A stretch of DNA of 64,000 nucleotides from Augochlora pura (GCF_028453695.1 NC_135782.1:14068190-14132189), one strand, 5' to 3'; shown: positions 21,851 through 34,140, numbered from the stretch's first letter. Made by a program: numbers and translations. The notes: generated by a model from the sequence alone, not told the origin.

Positions 21851-22870
21851 TATTTATTATATGCAGGAAATACACGTATTCAGATGTATAATGAGAATAT
21901 ATAAGGATATTGTAGTATGCAACTCTAGGTCTCGCAGGCGACTAAAACCGAAACAAAGAAAGAAAGACCCAGCCACGTGGACGGCCCCCCTCCACAGTAT
22001 ACATCGGCTCTTGATGGTGTTAGTGGGTTCATCGTTACACTCCAACAATTATAATTTACCTCTCTAATATAGATATATATATTATGTCTCCTACCATACA
22101 TATAAAATTGTCGTTTCGTAAGACGACTCTATTGTCTCAGTAGACCACCAAAGTACCCGGCCGTCTTCGTGACCGGGGGGTGAATCCCGGCGCCGTTTGA
22201 TCGACGCCGCCAGCGACAGGTTACCAGCGCGGTAACAAGTGTTCGGTAATAAGTCGCGAATTAGGGAAATTCACCGGCATTACCGATGTGCCGGCCGTGT
22301 GCGAACGGCCGAGTAGATTCCGGAATTTCGAGCGAATTACCATCCGAAATGCCGGACCGCGCGCGCGCGGCGGTACCGTTGGTACGACTGCCGGCGGTCT
22401 CTCGAACGCGAACGCGGGCCACGGTGCCGGAGATTTGAGGTCCGCGCCGGTTTTAATCGATACCCGCGGTTATTATATTTTCGTCACGCCATTAGCCAAT
22501 TAAAGCGCATATTACTTCTGATCATTATCAATCCGGTTAAACCGGGCAAGGATAATAGTCGGGCGAGGAGAACGGCGGGGCGGCACAACGGGGAGGAGAA
22601 GAGAGGAGAGGGTTGAGACCTTTCGCCGTTTCAATCGATTATTCTGTTTGCCGCCTAGGCCGCTGGAAAATTATCAGACCGTTCCCATTGTTTTATCGCG
22701 CGATCGTTCGTTCGTTTTTTTTATGGATTGCATTATTGCTCGACGCGGTCATTCTGTGTAATAAGCGCTGTAGCGATCGACGACCTCCGACAATGGGTAT
22801 ATGGGGACACGTGGAATTTGTTCATAGCAAGTGGGGCGATAGCGTTGGATTGGTTTCTGAAAGTTGATTT
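21851..22870. other. GC-rich single-copy block
   Basis: CpG-rich from about 22100 to 22850, including alternating CG near 22361-22370 and repeated GCCGG words. Small frames are unrecognised. A 22141-22210 segment was inspected for a tRNA and does not fold as one. Confidence 0.5.
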
Positions 22871-24200
22871 ATTGTTTTGAAGTTGATGGCAGAGATGGCA
22901 TGTTTTGGCAAACTTCTTTGGGTGACTGTACTAACTTCACGGGTTTGCGCAAACTTCGAATGGTTTGTATAATATTCAGTTTTGTTTCCGTTAATTTAGC
23001 TTGTTTGTGCAAACTTGGATTTGTTTCTGCAAACATCAATTCATTTGTTCAAACTTTAACTTGTTTGTCCAAACTTCAATTCGTTTGTTTAAATTTTAAT
23101 TGATTTCTAAGAACTTCAATTCATTTGTGAAACTTCAATTCGTTTAGGGAAACTTTAATTTGTTTGTGCAAACTTCTTTTGGTTTGTTCAAACTTCAATT
23201 TGTATCTGTAGACCTCAATTCCTGTATGAAACCTTCAATTATTTTATACAAACTTTAATTCCTCCGTTAAAACTTCAATTCGTTTGTAGAATCTTTACAT
23301 GTTTGTGCAAACTGCAATTTTTTCGTTTTAATTTCCACATGATTTATATAAATTTCAATCTATGCCATCAAACGTCATATTCGACTAACTTTACTTGTTC
23401 TAAACCTAATTTGTACGATTAATCTTCACTTGTTTGATAATACTTCACATGTTCTGTGTAACTTCATATGATTGTGCAAACTTCTAACTGTATAGTCAAA
23501 TTTTACGTTCTGCAATGTATCTCCTATACACAACTCACGTTGAATCTATTTTGATCAACCATAACAGGCTTCATAAAATTTCACATGTTAGTGCAAAATT
23601 CACACGTATGATCCTATATCACATGCTTGATAATTCTTCGAAGGTTTTGTGAAACTCATGTTTTTGAACAAATTTCAATCTGTTCCATCAGACTGTATAT
23701 GTTTGCGCAAACTTCAATCTGCTCCATCAGACTGTATATGTTTGCGCAAACTTCAATCTGCTCCATCAGACTGTATATGTTTGCACAAACTTCAGTTTGT
23801 ATGACAAAGGTCTATATACATATATGATGAAAATATATGTGATGACATATAATCTTGACATAACCATGATACTTCATATGTTTCATCAAATTTGATATAA
23901 CCTTGACATTTCATGTGTATAATCAAACTTGACATAATCTTGACATTACACATGTTTAATCAAACATCTTCATACGTTTACAAACACTTCAACATAATTC
24001 ACATAATCTTGACATAACCTAGACACTTCATGTGTTTAATTAAACTTGACATTATATACTTTGATCAAACATCTTCATACGTTTGCAAACACTTCAATCT
24101 ATTTGTTCAAACATCACATATTTAATAACACCCAATATATTCGTCAAACTTCAACCTGTTCCATCCAACTTAAATCTGCTTAACCAAACTATATATGTAC
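22871..24200 (+). repeat. Short tandem repeat array, core about 20 bp (CAAACTTCAATTCGTTTGT)
   Basis: Variants of AACTTCAATT(C/T)GTTTGTGCA run with short irregular spacing from about 22910 to 23400. They then become more eroded, passing into GACATAACCTTGACA-type words (23860-24060) and again into CAAACTTC words. A clean 39-bp sub-array lies at 23671-23800. Confidence 0.8.
23671..23800 (+). repeat. 39-bp minisatellite, 3+ copies
   Basis: The unit reads CAATCTGCTCCATCAGACTG followed by TATATGTTTGCGCAAACTT. It is repeated nearly without change about three times, the last copy starting to diverge. It contains a TTTGCGCAAA palindrome. It is much cleaner than its surroundings, so it is a recent amplification. 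Confidence 0.9.
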
Positions 24201-24514
24201 ATTTACATTAGAAAAAACTAAAAATTGCATCACATTTAAACAAATGCACTTCTTACAACTGCACAATGTAAATCCCAACACTAGAATAAAGCAATTTTAA
24301 ATATAAAAAAGTCAAGAACTTAATTAAACATCTTAGCCTACAAAAATTGACTAAAAATTGCAAAATGACTAATATCAGTATAATAATAAAAAATAAAATA
24401 AAGTAAAAACGTCTACGTCCAAAAATTGACAAAAATTCCAAAATAATTATGTAACAAAAATGTACATATAAATATAATAAAAAGTAACATATAATGTTAT
24501 AATATTACAAAAAG

Positions 24515-24566
<52 letters not shown>

Positions 24567-24780
24567 TATATATATAAAATGACAAAATAACAAAATAAAA
24601 TAAAGTAAAAGAACAAAGAGAAATAATCAACGAATCTTCTACAGAGTTCGATGATAACCTAAAATAAACATTTACAACACAATAGAACCCGGTCAATAAT
24701 TCGCATAAAAGAAAACGGAATATACAAGTTTGCTGCGAATCCGTTGAAAACAAGCTTTCGTAGATCGAATTAATGGCTTA
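24201..24780. repeat. AT-rich stretch with a (TA)21 microsatellite
   Basis: Uninterrupted TA dinucleotides run from 24521 to about 24563. The rest is low-complexity AT-rich DNA without a gene. Confidence 0.85.
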
Positions 24781-25428
24781 ACGTGCCGTTGCTCGTCGAT
24801 AATGCATAATACGGTATCAAGATTCCAGGTGAATACCGACGTCCCGGAACGACGGTGGACGGGGCCGTCGCTGTATTCACCGTCGCGACGACGGGCTGGT
24901 TAAAGGTAACAGGCAAATATTAACTTCTCCCGCCACTTTTCATTATACCGTCGCTGTTTCTTTTAAATCTTTCAACGGAAACAGGCAAAGGACCGGTCGT
25001 TTCTTTTTCTTCCCCGACCACCTCTGACTCAAACCCCCACCCCCACTCGTCGGAAAGCCGCCCACACCGCGGGCCCTCCGCGGTGCCGATAATATAAAAG
25101 AGCACGAACGCGGAGAACGCACAAAAGCCCAATTACGGCGGCCCTGCTCGAAAAGCGAAAGCCTGGAAAATTTGTGATTATTTAATGTTTCGCGAGAATG
25201 GTTTCGTTGGTGGGGCGGGGCGGGGGGGGGGGGGGGGGGGGGGGGGGGAGAGGGAGCGGAAAAAAGGACGGGGGGAACAGTGAGCGAGCGAAGCCCATTA
25301 ACCGACGGCACAATTTTAAAGTCATTTGGCACAGTTAAAAGACCGACCAAAGAACTCATTACCGGAAAATGAATGGCCGTTGAAATTTTCATTGTCTTCG
25401 AGACTTACTTCGAAATGTGCAATTCGCG
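24781..25428. other. GC-rich block with a 27-base G run
   Basis: CpG-rich. G runs uninterrupted at 25222-25248, preceded by GGGG C GGGG C, a strong G-quadruplex context. Minus-strand frames at 24920-25392 cross the run and owe a poly-proline stretch to it. Confidence 0.6.
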
Positions 25429-25760
25429 GCGGAGCGAGCGAACGCGGCGGGGGAGAGAGGGGGCGGGGGTGGGAGAGAAGGGGCAAGAGAAACAGTGAGA
25501 GAAACGGAGAGAGAGGAAGAGAGGAGAGAGAAAGAGAAAGCGAGAGCTAGAAATTTAAAGAGATAGAGAGACAGAAATTTGAAGAGAGAGATAGAGCTAG
25601 AAATTTGAAGAGAGAGAGAGAGAGAGAGAGAGAAATTTAAAAGGAGGGAGAGAGAGAGAACGATTTAAAGAGATAAACAGAGAGAGAAACAAAGAAAGGG
25701 AGAGAACAAAGAGAAACAAAGAGAGAGAGAGGGTAAGAGAGGAGGAGGAGAGGGAAATTG
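25429..25760 (+). repeat. Purine-rich (GA)n region
   Basis: Nearly all-purine plus strand with long GAGA runs. Within it an AGAGCTAGAAATTTGAAGAG unit recurs near 25544, 25567, 25590 and 25630 with variations. Confidence 0.85.
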
Positions 25761-26170
25761 GAGCGAATTCACGGCGATATCCCGTTCGCCGTGAAAGATA
25801 TTCCCAACCACTTGATTTCGATAGCGATCCGCCCGCTTTATTTACCTTAAACCTTTTAAAATTCCGTCGATAAATTATTAACGGAGTGGACCCGCCGTTT
25901 ATGGAACAGTCTACCCCTGCGGATTATTTATCGTTTTTCGATGTGACGCGGTTAACGCGTTGCCATCCCTGACAACAAAAAAACGGTAGGTGGTAGTACT
26001 CGAATGGCAAGTCGTCAGCTGATTACACCAGCGACAGTCCAAGAGGTGTTATTTATTGATTGTGAGTATCTTTGTTTATTTTCTACTAATTTTATAGTTC
26101 ATTTTTTGCAATATTCAATATTTTATTTTTATAATGTTCAATAATTTTTGGTAATGTTTAGTCATGAGCT
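25761..26170. other. Mixed-composition block, nothing recognised
   Basis: CpG-containing DNA to about 26030, then AT-rich. No gene or repeat could be supported. Confidence 0.4.
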
Positions 26171-27260
26171 GAATGGTAAGGAAGGCACGCCCACTTGGGC
26201 CAGTTAACACGTCTACTGCGAGCGGTAGTTCCTCCAACTGTTCTTAAGTTGTCCTTGTGGGAGTTATTCCGCTCATTAGAGGCGGTTACTTGTGATTCTA
26301 TGTTCAGATAAATATTTCATCATTAGTGATTCTAAGGGCTCCGCCTATTGGGAATGATTGGTCCTTTTATTTGGACTAGTTGTGTGTTTAGAATTAGTTG
26401 TACCGTCTACTAGAGTCAATTGTTATTTGTAGAGGAGATAATACGTCCTCTTATTAGGAACAGTTGTTTTTCTAAGTTATATCAGTTCTTTTTCTGAGAA
26501 TAATTGCTCCTCCTACTTGATACAGTTCTTCCTTTTATTTAGACCTGTTATGTCTTTGGTATTTGCTGCTCCTCCCACTAGAGCAATTGCTACTTTCAGT
26601 GGAGATGATACTTCCTCCCATCCAGAACAATTGATCCTCCTATTTATAGCAGTTGCTCCTCTGAAACCAATTGCTCCGCCTACTTATAGCAATTGCTGCT
26701 CAGGGAATAGTTGTTCCTCCTACTTGGAGCTATTATGTCTTTCCTTTTAGTTGCTCCTCCCACTCGAGTCAATTGCTATTCTCATTAAAAATAATATTTC
26801 CTCGAACGTGGGACAGTTGCTCCTCCTATTTAAGCCAGATGATCATTTAAGAATAATTGCTCCTCCTAGTTATATCAATAATCCACCTATGTGACTCCTC
26901 CTACTCAGACACATTGCTCCTCCCACTGTGCCAACATGCCCCACCATCATACAAACTCTCCAAAACAAACCCAATTGATTTAACAAAATTAAAACTAAAA
27001 CCGATTGCCATCTTCAATAAAAATAATACATCCTCCTGTTCAGAGCAGTTGCTCCTCCCACTTGCACTAGTTGCTCCTCGTACTTGCGCCAGTGGTTTCT
27101 ATGGCAATCATTGCTTCTCCTACTTGAAGTAGTTGTTCCCCTCTGGAAACAATTGCTCCTTCCACTTGGACCAGTTGCTCTTCTCACATTATCTAGTGAC
27201 TCCTCCCACTCAGCTTTGCTCCTCCCACTGAGTCCACTTGCCCAACCAACACGTACAAAA
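26171..27260 (+). repeat. TTGCTCCTCC-type degenerate tandem repeat
   Basis: The core CA(G/A)TTGCTCCTCC(C/T)ACT recurs at 20-60 bp spacing across about 1 kb. Twice it is followed by CCAATTGATTTAACAAAAT-like words (near 26969 and 27277), showing a larger unit of about 310 bp. The family recurs at 51220-51570. Frames at 26517-27272 are repeat artefacts. Confidence 0.8.
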
Positions 27261-27554
27261 ACTCCAAAATGAACTGAATTGATTTAACAAAATAAAAATT
27301 GAAATACTGAAACGTAACTGTTGCTATCTACATTGATAGTTAACCCCAATGTTCCACTTCCTAAAAACAACATCAACAATATTCCTAAAATCCTTTTCAC
27401 GTCCCAAATTACATTTACGATACTATATATCTATCTACTATGTACAATACTATCTCAAAATACCAGAAAACTTTTAGCCAAAATATCTCTCATTTTAAAA
27501 AAATGCTCCAAACAACCAAATTTTGAAAAAAGGTAACAGCTCTCTCATATACAA
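27261..27554. other. AT-rich stretch, nothing recognised
   Basis: Low-complexity AC/AT-rich DNA between the TTGCTCCTCC array and the piggyBac-like end at 27559. Confidence 0.4.
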
Positions 27555-27558
27555 TTAA

Positions 27559-28030
27559 CCCTTTGTACTCGAACGGTGATTCTGTGGCCCCACTAAAGTT
27601 GTTACAGCACGTTCCAAAATATATTATGAAACATATAATGAAAAATTAGATTTCAAAAATTATTAAAGGTTTAAAATTTTAATAATTTTTATATATTTAA
27701 TAATTTTAAAGTTTTAAAATTATTAAAACTGTTGTTGCATGAGTTATAAGATTCAATTTCATATGCATAAAAAAAAAATTTGTCATATAAAGTGCAAATG
27801 CTGTATATGAAAAAAGTTATTTCAGAATTACTTGATAATACTTAATAATAATTAATAATTTTTTTTTGGCAGGGAAGTGGAAAAATCTTCAACTAGCTAC
27901 TCGGGGTGAGTGATAATAATTAATAATAATAATAAGAATAATAATTTTTTTGGGGCATAATATTATTATATTATATATAATAATAATAATACTTGCTTGT
28001 TAAGACATCAAATTTCGAGACCGAAACAGC
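27559..28030 (+). mobile_element. Probable left end of a piggyBac-like MITE, then AT-rich DNA
   Basis: CCCTTTGTACTCGAACGG starts right after TTAA (27555-27558), the target of piggyBac elements. A matching end lies in the opposite orientation at 34266. No right end is found before 28030. 27600-28030 is AT-rich with ATTAATAATAAT words, so the true right boundary is unknown. Confidence 0.4.
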
Positions 28031-28620
28031 AAAATAATCGCGTCAAGCTGAAACATCAAACTGTATCGAGTCAATTGATATCGTTCGACGGTAAATGGAC
28101 GGGACCAGGGTTCGCGTAAATCCGCGCGGAATCGGCGACCCTTGGCGGCTGTTGTTGCGCCGACGTCGCGGGAACACGTCGCTCAAGGGAGCCCCGCGAA
28201 CGGCCGGAAGTCGTGAAATGGGATTACCTGTTCCTACGAATGTATGTAGAGCCGTTGTACGAAGGTGATAATTGAATAGATAGCCAGCCGGGACCCTTCT
28301 TCAATTTTCCTTCGTTAGCGAGCCGAGGGAAGGGGGGGAGGCCGGGGTGTTCTCCCGTGGATTATTTTTTGCCATGGCCGAGGAAACAAAAGAGGAAAAC
28401 ACCGCGCGGATGCGCGCCGATCGCAGAAGCATTCCAAACGGGCTCCTCGATATTCCGTTCCCGGTTGATTCGATATAAGGCGGCTGGGAAATGTTTCCTC
28501 TGTTCGCCGTCTAATTTCATTCGATCGGGCGACCGTGCGCGTCGCGGAAGAACGCGCCTCGCGAAAACCTTACGCGAATGTCTTCGTTTCCCTTCTGTAC
28601 GTGAAATAGTAGTATATATA
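28031..28620. other. GC-rich single-copy block
   Basis: CpG-rich. The 90-codon frame 28357-28629 starts at an internal ATG but has no recognised domain and runs into AT-rich DNA. Confidence 0.5.
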
Positions 28621-29010
28621 GTAACATAGTTTTGTATAGTAATTATTATAGTTTGTACAGTAATTATAGTTTATACTATTGTTATAATATATAAAATATA
28701 ATATAATATAATTGTATAGTAATAAGTACTTGTATAGTCAATGAAAGATACGGTGTGCTTTCGATATTATTAACAAATAGAATTTCGCTTAATTTTTATA
28801 CTTTGGTCGTTGCAGGAATTATGGAATAATTGTTATATTGTTGATGATTTCGTGAATGGATTATTTTGTATAAGGTAGAACGAGGAAGAACTGCAATTCA
28901 GCGAGTGGAGTATTGTTTGAATTAAAAGTCGGCTACAATAGTTAATCAATGACAATTTTATTAATAACATTGATATCGCACATTTTACAGCAGTTAATAA
29001 ATGTGCGGAA
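28621..29010. other. AT-rich stretch, nothing recognised
   Basis: ATAGTAATTATAGTTT words at 28610-28740, then plain AT-rich sequence. Confidence 0.45.
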
Positions 29011-29935
29011 GCACATTAAATGTTGGTCTGAGGAAGCAATCAGAGACGCCACTTGATACTAACTTCAAAGTGTTCTGAAAAAGCAATGGAAGACGCCACT
29101 TGGTACTAAGTTCACACTGTTCTAAGAAACAATTAGAAATGTCACTGGGTACTAACTTCATACTATACCAAAGCTACTTTCACCATACCACTATATATTA
29201 ATATAGTATATTAATTGTAATTATAATATATAATTATAATATAATTACTATACTATTTACTACCACAAGATGAACCACCCAGTACTAACTTCACACTGTT
29301 GGAAATAAGCAAAAGGTACCTACCACTGTTAGCGTCACTTACAGCTATTTTCACATTGCTCCACAGAATCAACAAGATTCGCCGCGTAGTACCAACTTCA
29401 CATTATTCCTATATAAGAGCTTCCACATGGTACTAACTTCACACGACACCAAAGCTATATTCACTATACCTCTACTTTAACACTATACTATTTACCACCA
29501 GAACAGGAGCCATTCAAAACTAACTTCACACTGTTGGAAAGAAGCAGAATTATTTTCACACTGCTCCATAGAATGAACAAGAGCCGCTGCATAGTACTAA
29601 CTTCACACCGTTCGAGAAGAGCAATAAGTACCTACCACTAGCGGCGATACTTGATGCTATTTTCACACTGCTCCACAGACACAATAAGGTCTGCCATATA
29701 GTACTAACTTCACACTATTCCTATATAAGAGCTTTGACAAGACACTAACTTCACGACATTCTAGTAAGCAATTGACATTTAGCTAAAACTGCTCCACACT
29801 TCACACTGCTCCACAAACGCAATAAGAGCCGCCGCATAGTGCTAACTTCACACTATACCTAATATATAGAGCATTCTTATAGAGGCACATAAGAGCCTCC
29901 ACATGTTACTAACTTTCCCATTTTATGTTAACTTC
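29011..29935 (+). repeat. Degenerate tandem repeat with TACTAACTTCACAC core
   Basis: GTACTAACTTCACACTGTTC-like words recur about a dozen times with changing spacing. CTATTTTCACACTGCTCCAC and GAGCCGCCGCATA words join them, giving compound units of roughly 100-260 bp. It is interrupted by a short ATATA-rich part near 29200. Confidence 0.8.
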
Positions 29936-30429
29936 ACATCACATTGCCACGCGACTCATTTAAAAACATTTTACAAACAAAGCCACACAAACCCAAATCC
30001 ATTTCTCCAACCATTCCAAGATACATTCCACCAATCCCAAAAAACGCACCAGCTCTACAAAGCCCACAACCTACATCCGTTTGTCCCCACGGTTCCACCC
30101 TCCTCCCCCCGAAAAGCGGTACCTCCAACGCGAACGGCGGCGAGTTTTGATTAAACGAACCTCAGAAAAGTTCACCATCAGAATCTCGTCAAGGGCGGCC
30201 GGGTCGAAATTGGCGGGCGGCCTCGGGTTTTTCTCTCCGCCGAATTCATTAGCGTCCTCGATGAGGCTACCGGGGTGTGAGATAGACGGGGGTGGACGCG
30301 AGCTACCCCCCATCCCCCTCTGGAGAGTGCTGGGTGTCCCGACGAGACTAACCGCGGCGTTTTCCTTTCTCCGTTAGCCGGGGAGGGATCCGATTAACGA
30401 GGATGGTTTAACACGCATCTCCAGCGGGC

Positions 30430-30461
<32 letters not shown>

Positions 30462-31154
30462 GTGTGTGCGTCCCTGCGCGCGCGCGTTCCTCTCGGCTCC
30501 GGAGCGCGTAAGAGGTCCGCGCGGCGCGTGTTGCGTAGGTGGCCCGGTACATGTGTCCCCCCTTCTACGACCTGGCCAGGGGTAGCGAAGGGAAGGACGT
30601 CGAGCGGAGCGGAGCGGAACAGAACTCTCCTGTACACGTACGATACTTCTTGCAACGCCCTCTCGGAGCCCCTCCTTTTGATCTCTTTTTAGCCGTCGAG
30701 TGCAATCGAGGCGCCCCGTTTTCCCTTCGAGCACCAACGGAGCCTCGAGAGGGTGGCCCCCGGCGCGGCGGGGGAGGGCGGCCGTGCGACGTTTTGCATG
30801 TGTTTCGACTAATTAACATACGTGAAAATCCTCTTAATTGGGTGATTAAACGCCTGCGGAGACACTCTAATGGGAAACAGGCCACCCCTTTCCGCTCCCC
30901 CCCCCCCCCCACCTGCACCCTTCTTTTTTGCTGGCTCGGCGCAACGGGCTCCTTTTTCGACCGTTCGGTGGCCGAGCTTTTATTTTTCGATTACTATCGC
31001 TGATGCTGCAATCCTACCCTCTCCTCACCGCCTCTCTCTCTCGCTCCATCTCTCTGTGTCGACCGTGTCCTCGTTCTACGCGGTTGCCGGATCTCGGACG
31101 GCGGGGCGGGTCCGTTATGACCCGTTTCGCTGCTTGTTAGCTACCCTTGTATAG
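29936..31154. other. GC-rich block with CT repeat and 14-base C run
   Basis: CpG-rich from about 30070. A CT microsatellite is at about 30429-30460 and poly-C at 30897-30910. Many overlapping frames on both strands (up to 154 codons) have no recognised domain and carry poly-Pro or Arg-Glu artefacts from the simple repeats. Confidence 0.55.
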
Positions 31155-31156
31155 TA

Positions 31157-31642
31157 TTAGGTTGTCCCATAAGTTCTTTACGCGCCACATTATGAGTGAC
31201 TCCAAGTGGCTGTGTTTATATAAACATGCAAGCTTATCTCTTAGCCGTTTATGGCATCGGTTTCAGTCGTCCCAGAGCTCTTTCAAAGTACGTTTCGTTG
31301 GTGACAAAGTCTCTTTTCAAATTTTTTCTGCACCGTTCAATATGGAGAGCCGAAAGAATCATTTGCGGCACATTATGCTTCATTGCTTTAAAAAAGGCAA
31401 TAGTGCATAGGACACTGCAGACGAGATTTGCACCGTTTACGGGAGTGGTACTACGGCTATTAGGAACGTCCGCAATTGGTTTAAAAAATTTAGAGCTGAT
31501 AAGGTACTTTTGGGTCGTAGATATTTCAAGGTTTTAGGTTATGTCTAGGTTCGAGGTTATGTCAAGTTTTTAGGTACCCTGAGATCTCAGATACTTCTAG
31601 GTTTCTTACGTTTCTGAAGACCTTAAGTACATTGGGGTCACA
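31157..31642 (+). mobile_element. Mariner 5' half, same family as the 7135 element
   Basis: The TIR TTAGGTTGTCCCATAAG starts at 31157 next to TA (31155-31156). The copy is closely similar to 7135-7605 and includes the left junction of the satellite-like insert and about 130 bp of that insert, ending near 31642. The rest, including the 3' TIR, is absent here. The 3' half on the opposite strand at 35361 might belong to it. Confidence 0.9.
31342..31508 (+). pseudogene. Mariner transposase N-terminal fragment with an early stop
   Basis: The start MESRKNHLRH at 31342 matches the 7320 copy. A TAG at 31408-31410 replaces a Lys codon. In frame beyond it are DTADEICTVYG, then GTTAIRNVRNWFKKFRAD, so this copy keeps the seven codons deleted near 7418 in the other copy. 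It holds only the DNA-binding N-terminus and no catalytic residues. Confidence 0.9.
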
Positions 31643-32060
31643 TTGCCACATTGTCATTACAATTCTTATTTAATTTATATAAATAATTATAAACACATTA
31701 TAATTATCTATAATTCAAGACTTCAATGTCCCATTATTCCAACGAAATTAAACTGTTTAATTTTACATATTTTCTATTTTTATTATTACTATTGCTCTCA
31801 TTATAATTTTTATTCACTTTATATTAATAATTATAGAGGCATCATTATTATACATAATTCGAGACCTCGATACTTCGATAAACCAAAGAAATTGAAGCAA
31901 CGCCATATACGCAATAATTACGGAACACAGTTCCATAATTAATACATCCAACAATAAAGAAAAATAGCGTATAATAAAAGAAGGTAATACATTCTTTGTA
32001 TTACACCGAGATATACCAAAAGCTGAGTTAAGTATGAATATCGTGGAGGATTAATTACGA
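31643..32060. other. AT-rich stretch with a weak duplication
   Basis: TATAAATAATTATAAACACAT and TTATAATTATCTATAATTC-like parts near 31675 recur near 31822. No gene. Confidence 0.45.
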
Positions 32061-32401
32061 CACCCCCCCCCCCCCTCACATCGCCGAAACATCTTCCGTT
32101 TTCGATCTCGCCTAAGTGGGCAGCATGTTCCACGACCACTGTAAACGTTCCTGATTACAACGCACTAATTTCGCCATGAATATTGATCCCGTACCTCGTA
32201 CGAAGCCACCATAAATGACGCAGGCCGGTATAGCAACTCATCGAACCACCGATCTTAATTATTTTTAAACTTCGTAATTGTTGTTCCATTTTAACCGCGT
32301 CCCACGGCGAAACGATAATATACACGAAGCGGAAGAAAAGAAAGATTCGAATGCGGGGAATAATTGAACGCGTATCGAGATAATTACGGAGGTTGCTGAG
32401 T
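32061..32401. other. GC-rich block starting with a 13-base C run
   Basis: Poly-C at 32063-32075, then CpG-containing single-copy DNA up to the fold-back element. Confidence 0.5.
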
Positions 32402-32788
32402 TATACTGGGTGTATCGAAACTGGAGTCGAAATCTGTATGAGGCGATTCCTTGGACGATTTGAAGAAACTTTTTCCTTTGCGAAAATCTTCTGCGTGGCT
32501 TCGTTGACTAGATATCGGTAAAAATGCGTGGGCAAATCATAGGAAGACTGCAGCGGACGAATGCCAGCGGAGCGGAGAACGCAGCGAGCGCGGCGCACCA
32601 TTGGCCGCGCGGCCGCGACGCAGCTGCGCTCGTCCGGTGATTGGCTCGCGTTTTTCGCTAACAACTCGCGAACCATGGCTCGTAGAATATTTTCGCTGAG
32701 GAAAAAGTTGCTTAAAATGATTCGAGGAGTCTCTTCGTCGCCCAGAAAATCGTCCGAATATAACACGGGATATTTGACACCGGGTATA
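32402..32788. mobile_element. Fold-back/MITE element with CCAAT-containing GC-rich centre
   Basis: TATACTGGGTGT at 32402 and, on the minus strand, TATACCCGGTGTC from 32788 form the ends. The left arm has GAAACTTTTTCCTTTGCGAA and GGCTTCGTTGACTAG. The reversed right arm has AGCAACTTTTTCCTCAGCGA and CATGGTTCGCGAG. Two opposite CCAAT boxes (CACCATTGGCCG and GTGATTGGCTCG) face a GC-rich centre near 32560-32635. Same architecture as 16643-17000. Open frames on both strands across it reflect the inverted structure. Confidence 0.75.
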
Positions 32789-33430
32789 CGTCGAAGCAGA
32801 GCCGAGCAATCGACTAAATATTCTCGAGATCACGACAGGGAATTTACGAATTGCGTCTCTGTCCCTCGTTTACGCCAGTAAATGTTACAATTTAAAACCG
32901 ATGACGTCGAGGGGGAGAGGATGGAGGACTCACGGAGCCCGGGTTCGCAGCGTTACAAACGGAGGGATAATTGAATCGGGTGAACTGACGGAACCTAAAT
33001 TGACACGAGTTACGCGGAGATTTTCGAAAAGAATTTTACAAGACCGATAATACCCGGGCCCCGGGGGCGGGTCTTCTGTTTCTCTAATTAAATTGCCGCG
33101 CCGGTAAATAAAGTTGAAGCGGAATTTACGTCCGCGCCCGCGTGCCGGCTCGCAATTACCGCTACAAAGTTACTTCGGAGCCCCAGGATCGGTTCGATGC
33201 GGACGCCGCGCCGCCGCCCGTTTTCTTTCTCCTTTTATTCGAAACGGATAGCCGTGTGCTTCTCGTCAAACAAAAACACAGCCTGCCAAGATTCTCCTTT
33301 CGACTTTCTAATTCACCTAACTCGATTCGATTTGTTCGTATTCGCCGCTAGTATTTTTGTTTCCTCTGCTGCAATTGATACGGGATGCTGATTCGTGTGC
33401 GGGTGACGTATGCTTTGCATTTTTTAGGTT
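32789..33430. other. GC-rich single-copy block
   Basis: CpG-rich; includes a CCCGGGCCCCGGGGGCGGG segment near 33053. Frames at 33142-33391 overlap each other in different frames and are unrecognised. Confidence 0.5.
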
Positions 33431-34140
33431 AGAAAGGTTTAAGATAGATTTATTAGAGATTCAAATGAAACTTAAGGATTGATGGAGGGAAATTTAGGAT
33501 ATTTGAGAATTTATTGTTCTTTTATAGCAATAAATTCTATTTTTTATTTATTACTAAAATATTATAGTAATTGTAGTTAATTATGATACTATATAAATAG
33601 TTTACTATGTAATATAGTATAATTACTACTACTCATTTGTGTATAATAATCACTATGCTTTGTATGTTAATACTATAGTGACTGTAGTAGTAATTATGAC
33701 ATAACCTTAACATAGTATAGTATTGTACTAGTACTACGTAAATAGTTTAGTACAGAAGAAATTACAGTTACAGTATCGTAGAAGCATAGTTACTGTTTAT
33801 AAACTATTACTATTAAAAATTATTTAAAAGGTACTATAATACTATTCACATACTATTATTCTATATTCTAATACTATTACATAATATTATTACTACATAT
33901 TATAATAATATTGTGCTGATAAAGTAATAGTTGGTGGAGTTTTGCACCAGTGACATAATATTGTATAAATAGTTTACCATGTAAAAATCTGTATTTGCTA
34001 TAGTATAGTAGTATAATTACTATATTATAATACTTTTATGCATTATTACTTCATAGTACAATAATAGCATACAGTGTTAATTAGTATACTAATTTGTTAA
34101 TTGGGTCTAATTAACAACAACACTTTTTGAAACTGTAACT
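33431..34140. repeat. AT-rich repeats built from TACTATAGT/TAGTAAT words
   Basis: From 33540 to 34080, short words such as ACTATAGTGACTGTAGTA and AATAGTTTACTATGTAATA recur irregularly. Composition matches the arrays at 38111-39740 and 40681-42335. Confidence 0.65.

Noticed and set aside
22141..22215. Possible tRNA (GGTGAATCCC-like T-arm)
   Set aside because: No acceptor stem, D-arm or anticodon stem pairs around it, and the B-box consensus is not met.
22871..24200. CRISPR-like regular repeats
   Set aside because: Repeats are adjacent and degenerate with no constant-length unique spacers, and the sequence is from a eukaryote.
30462..31154. Cluster of overlapping frames on both strands
   Set aside because: Five or more frames overlap, each with simple-repeat artefacts; GC-rich sequence simply lacks stop codons.
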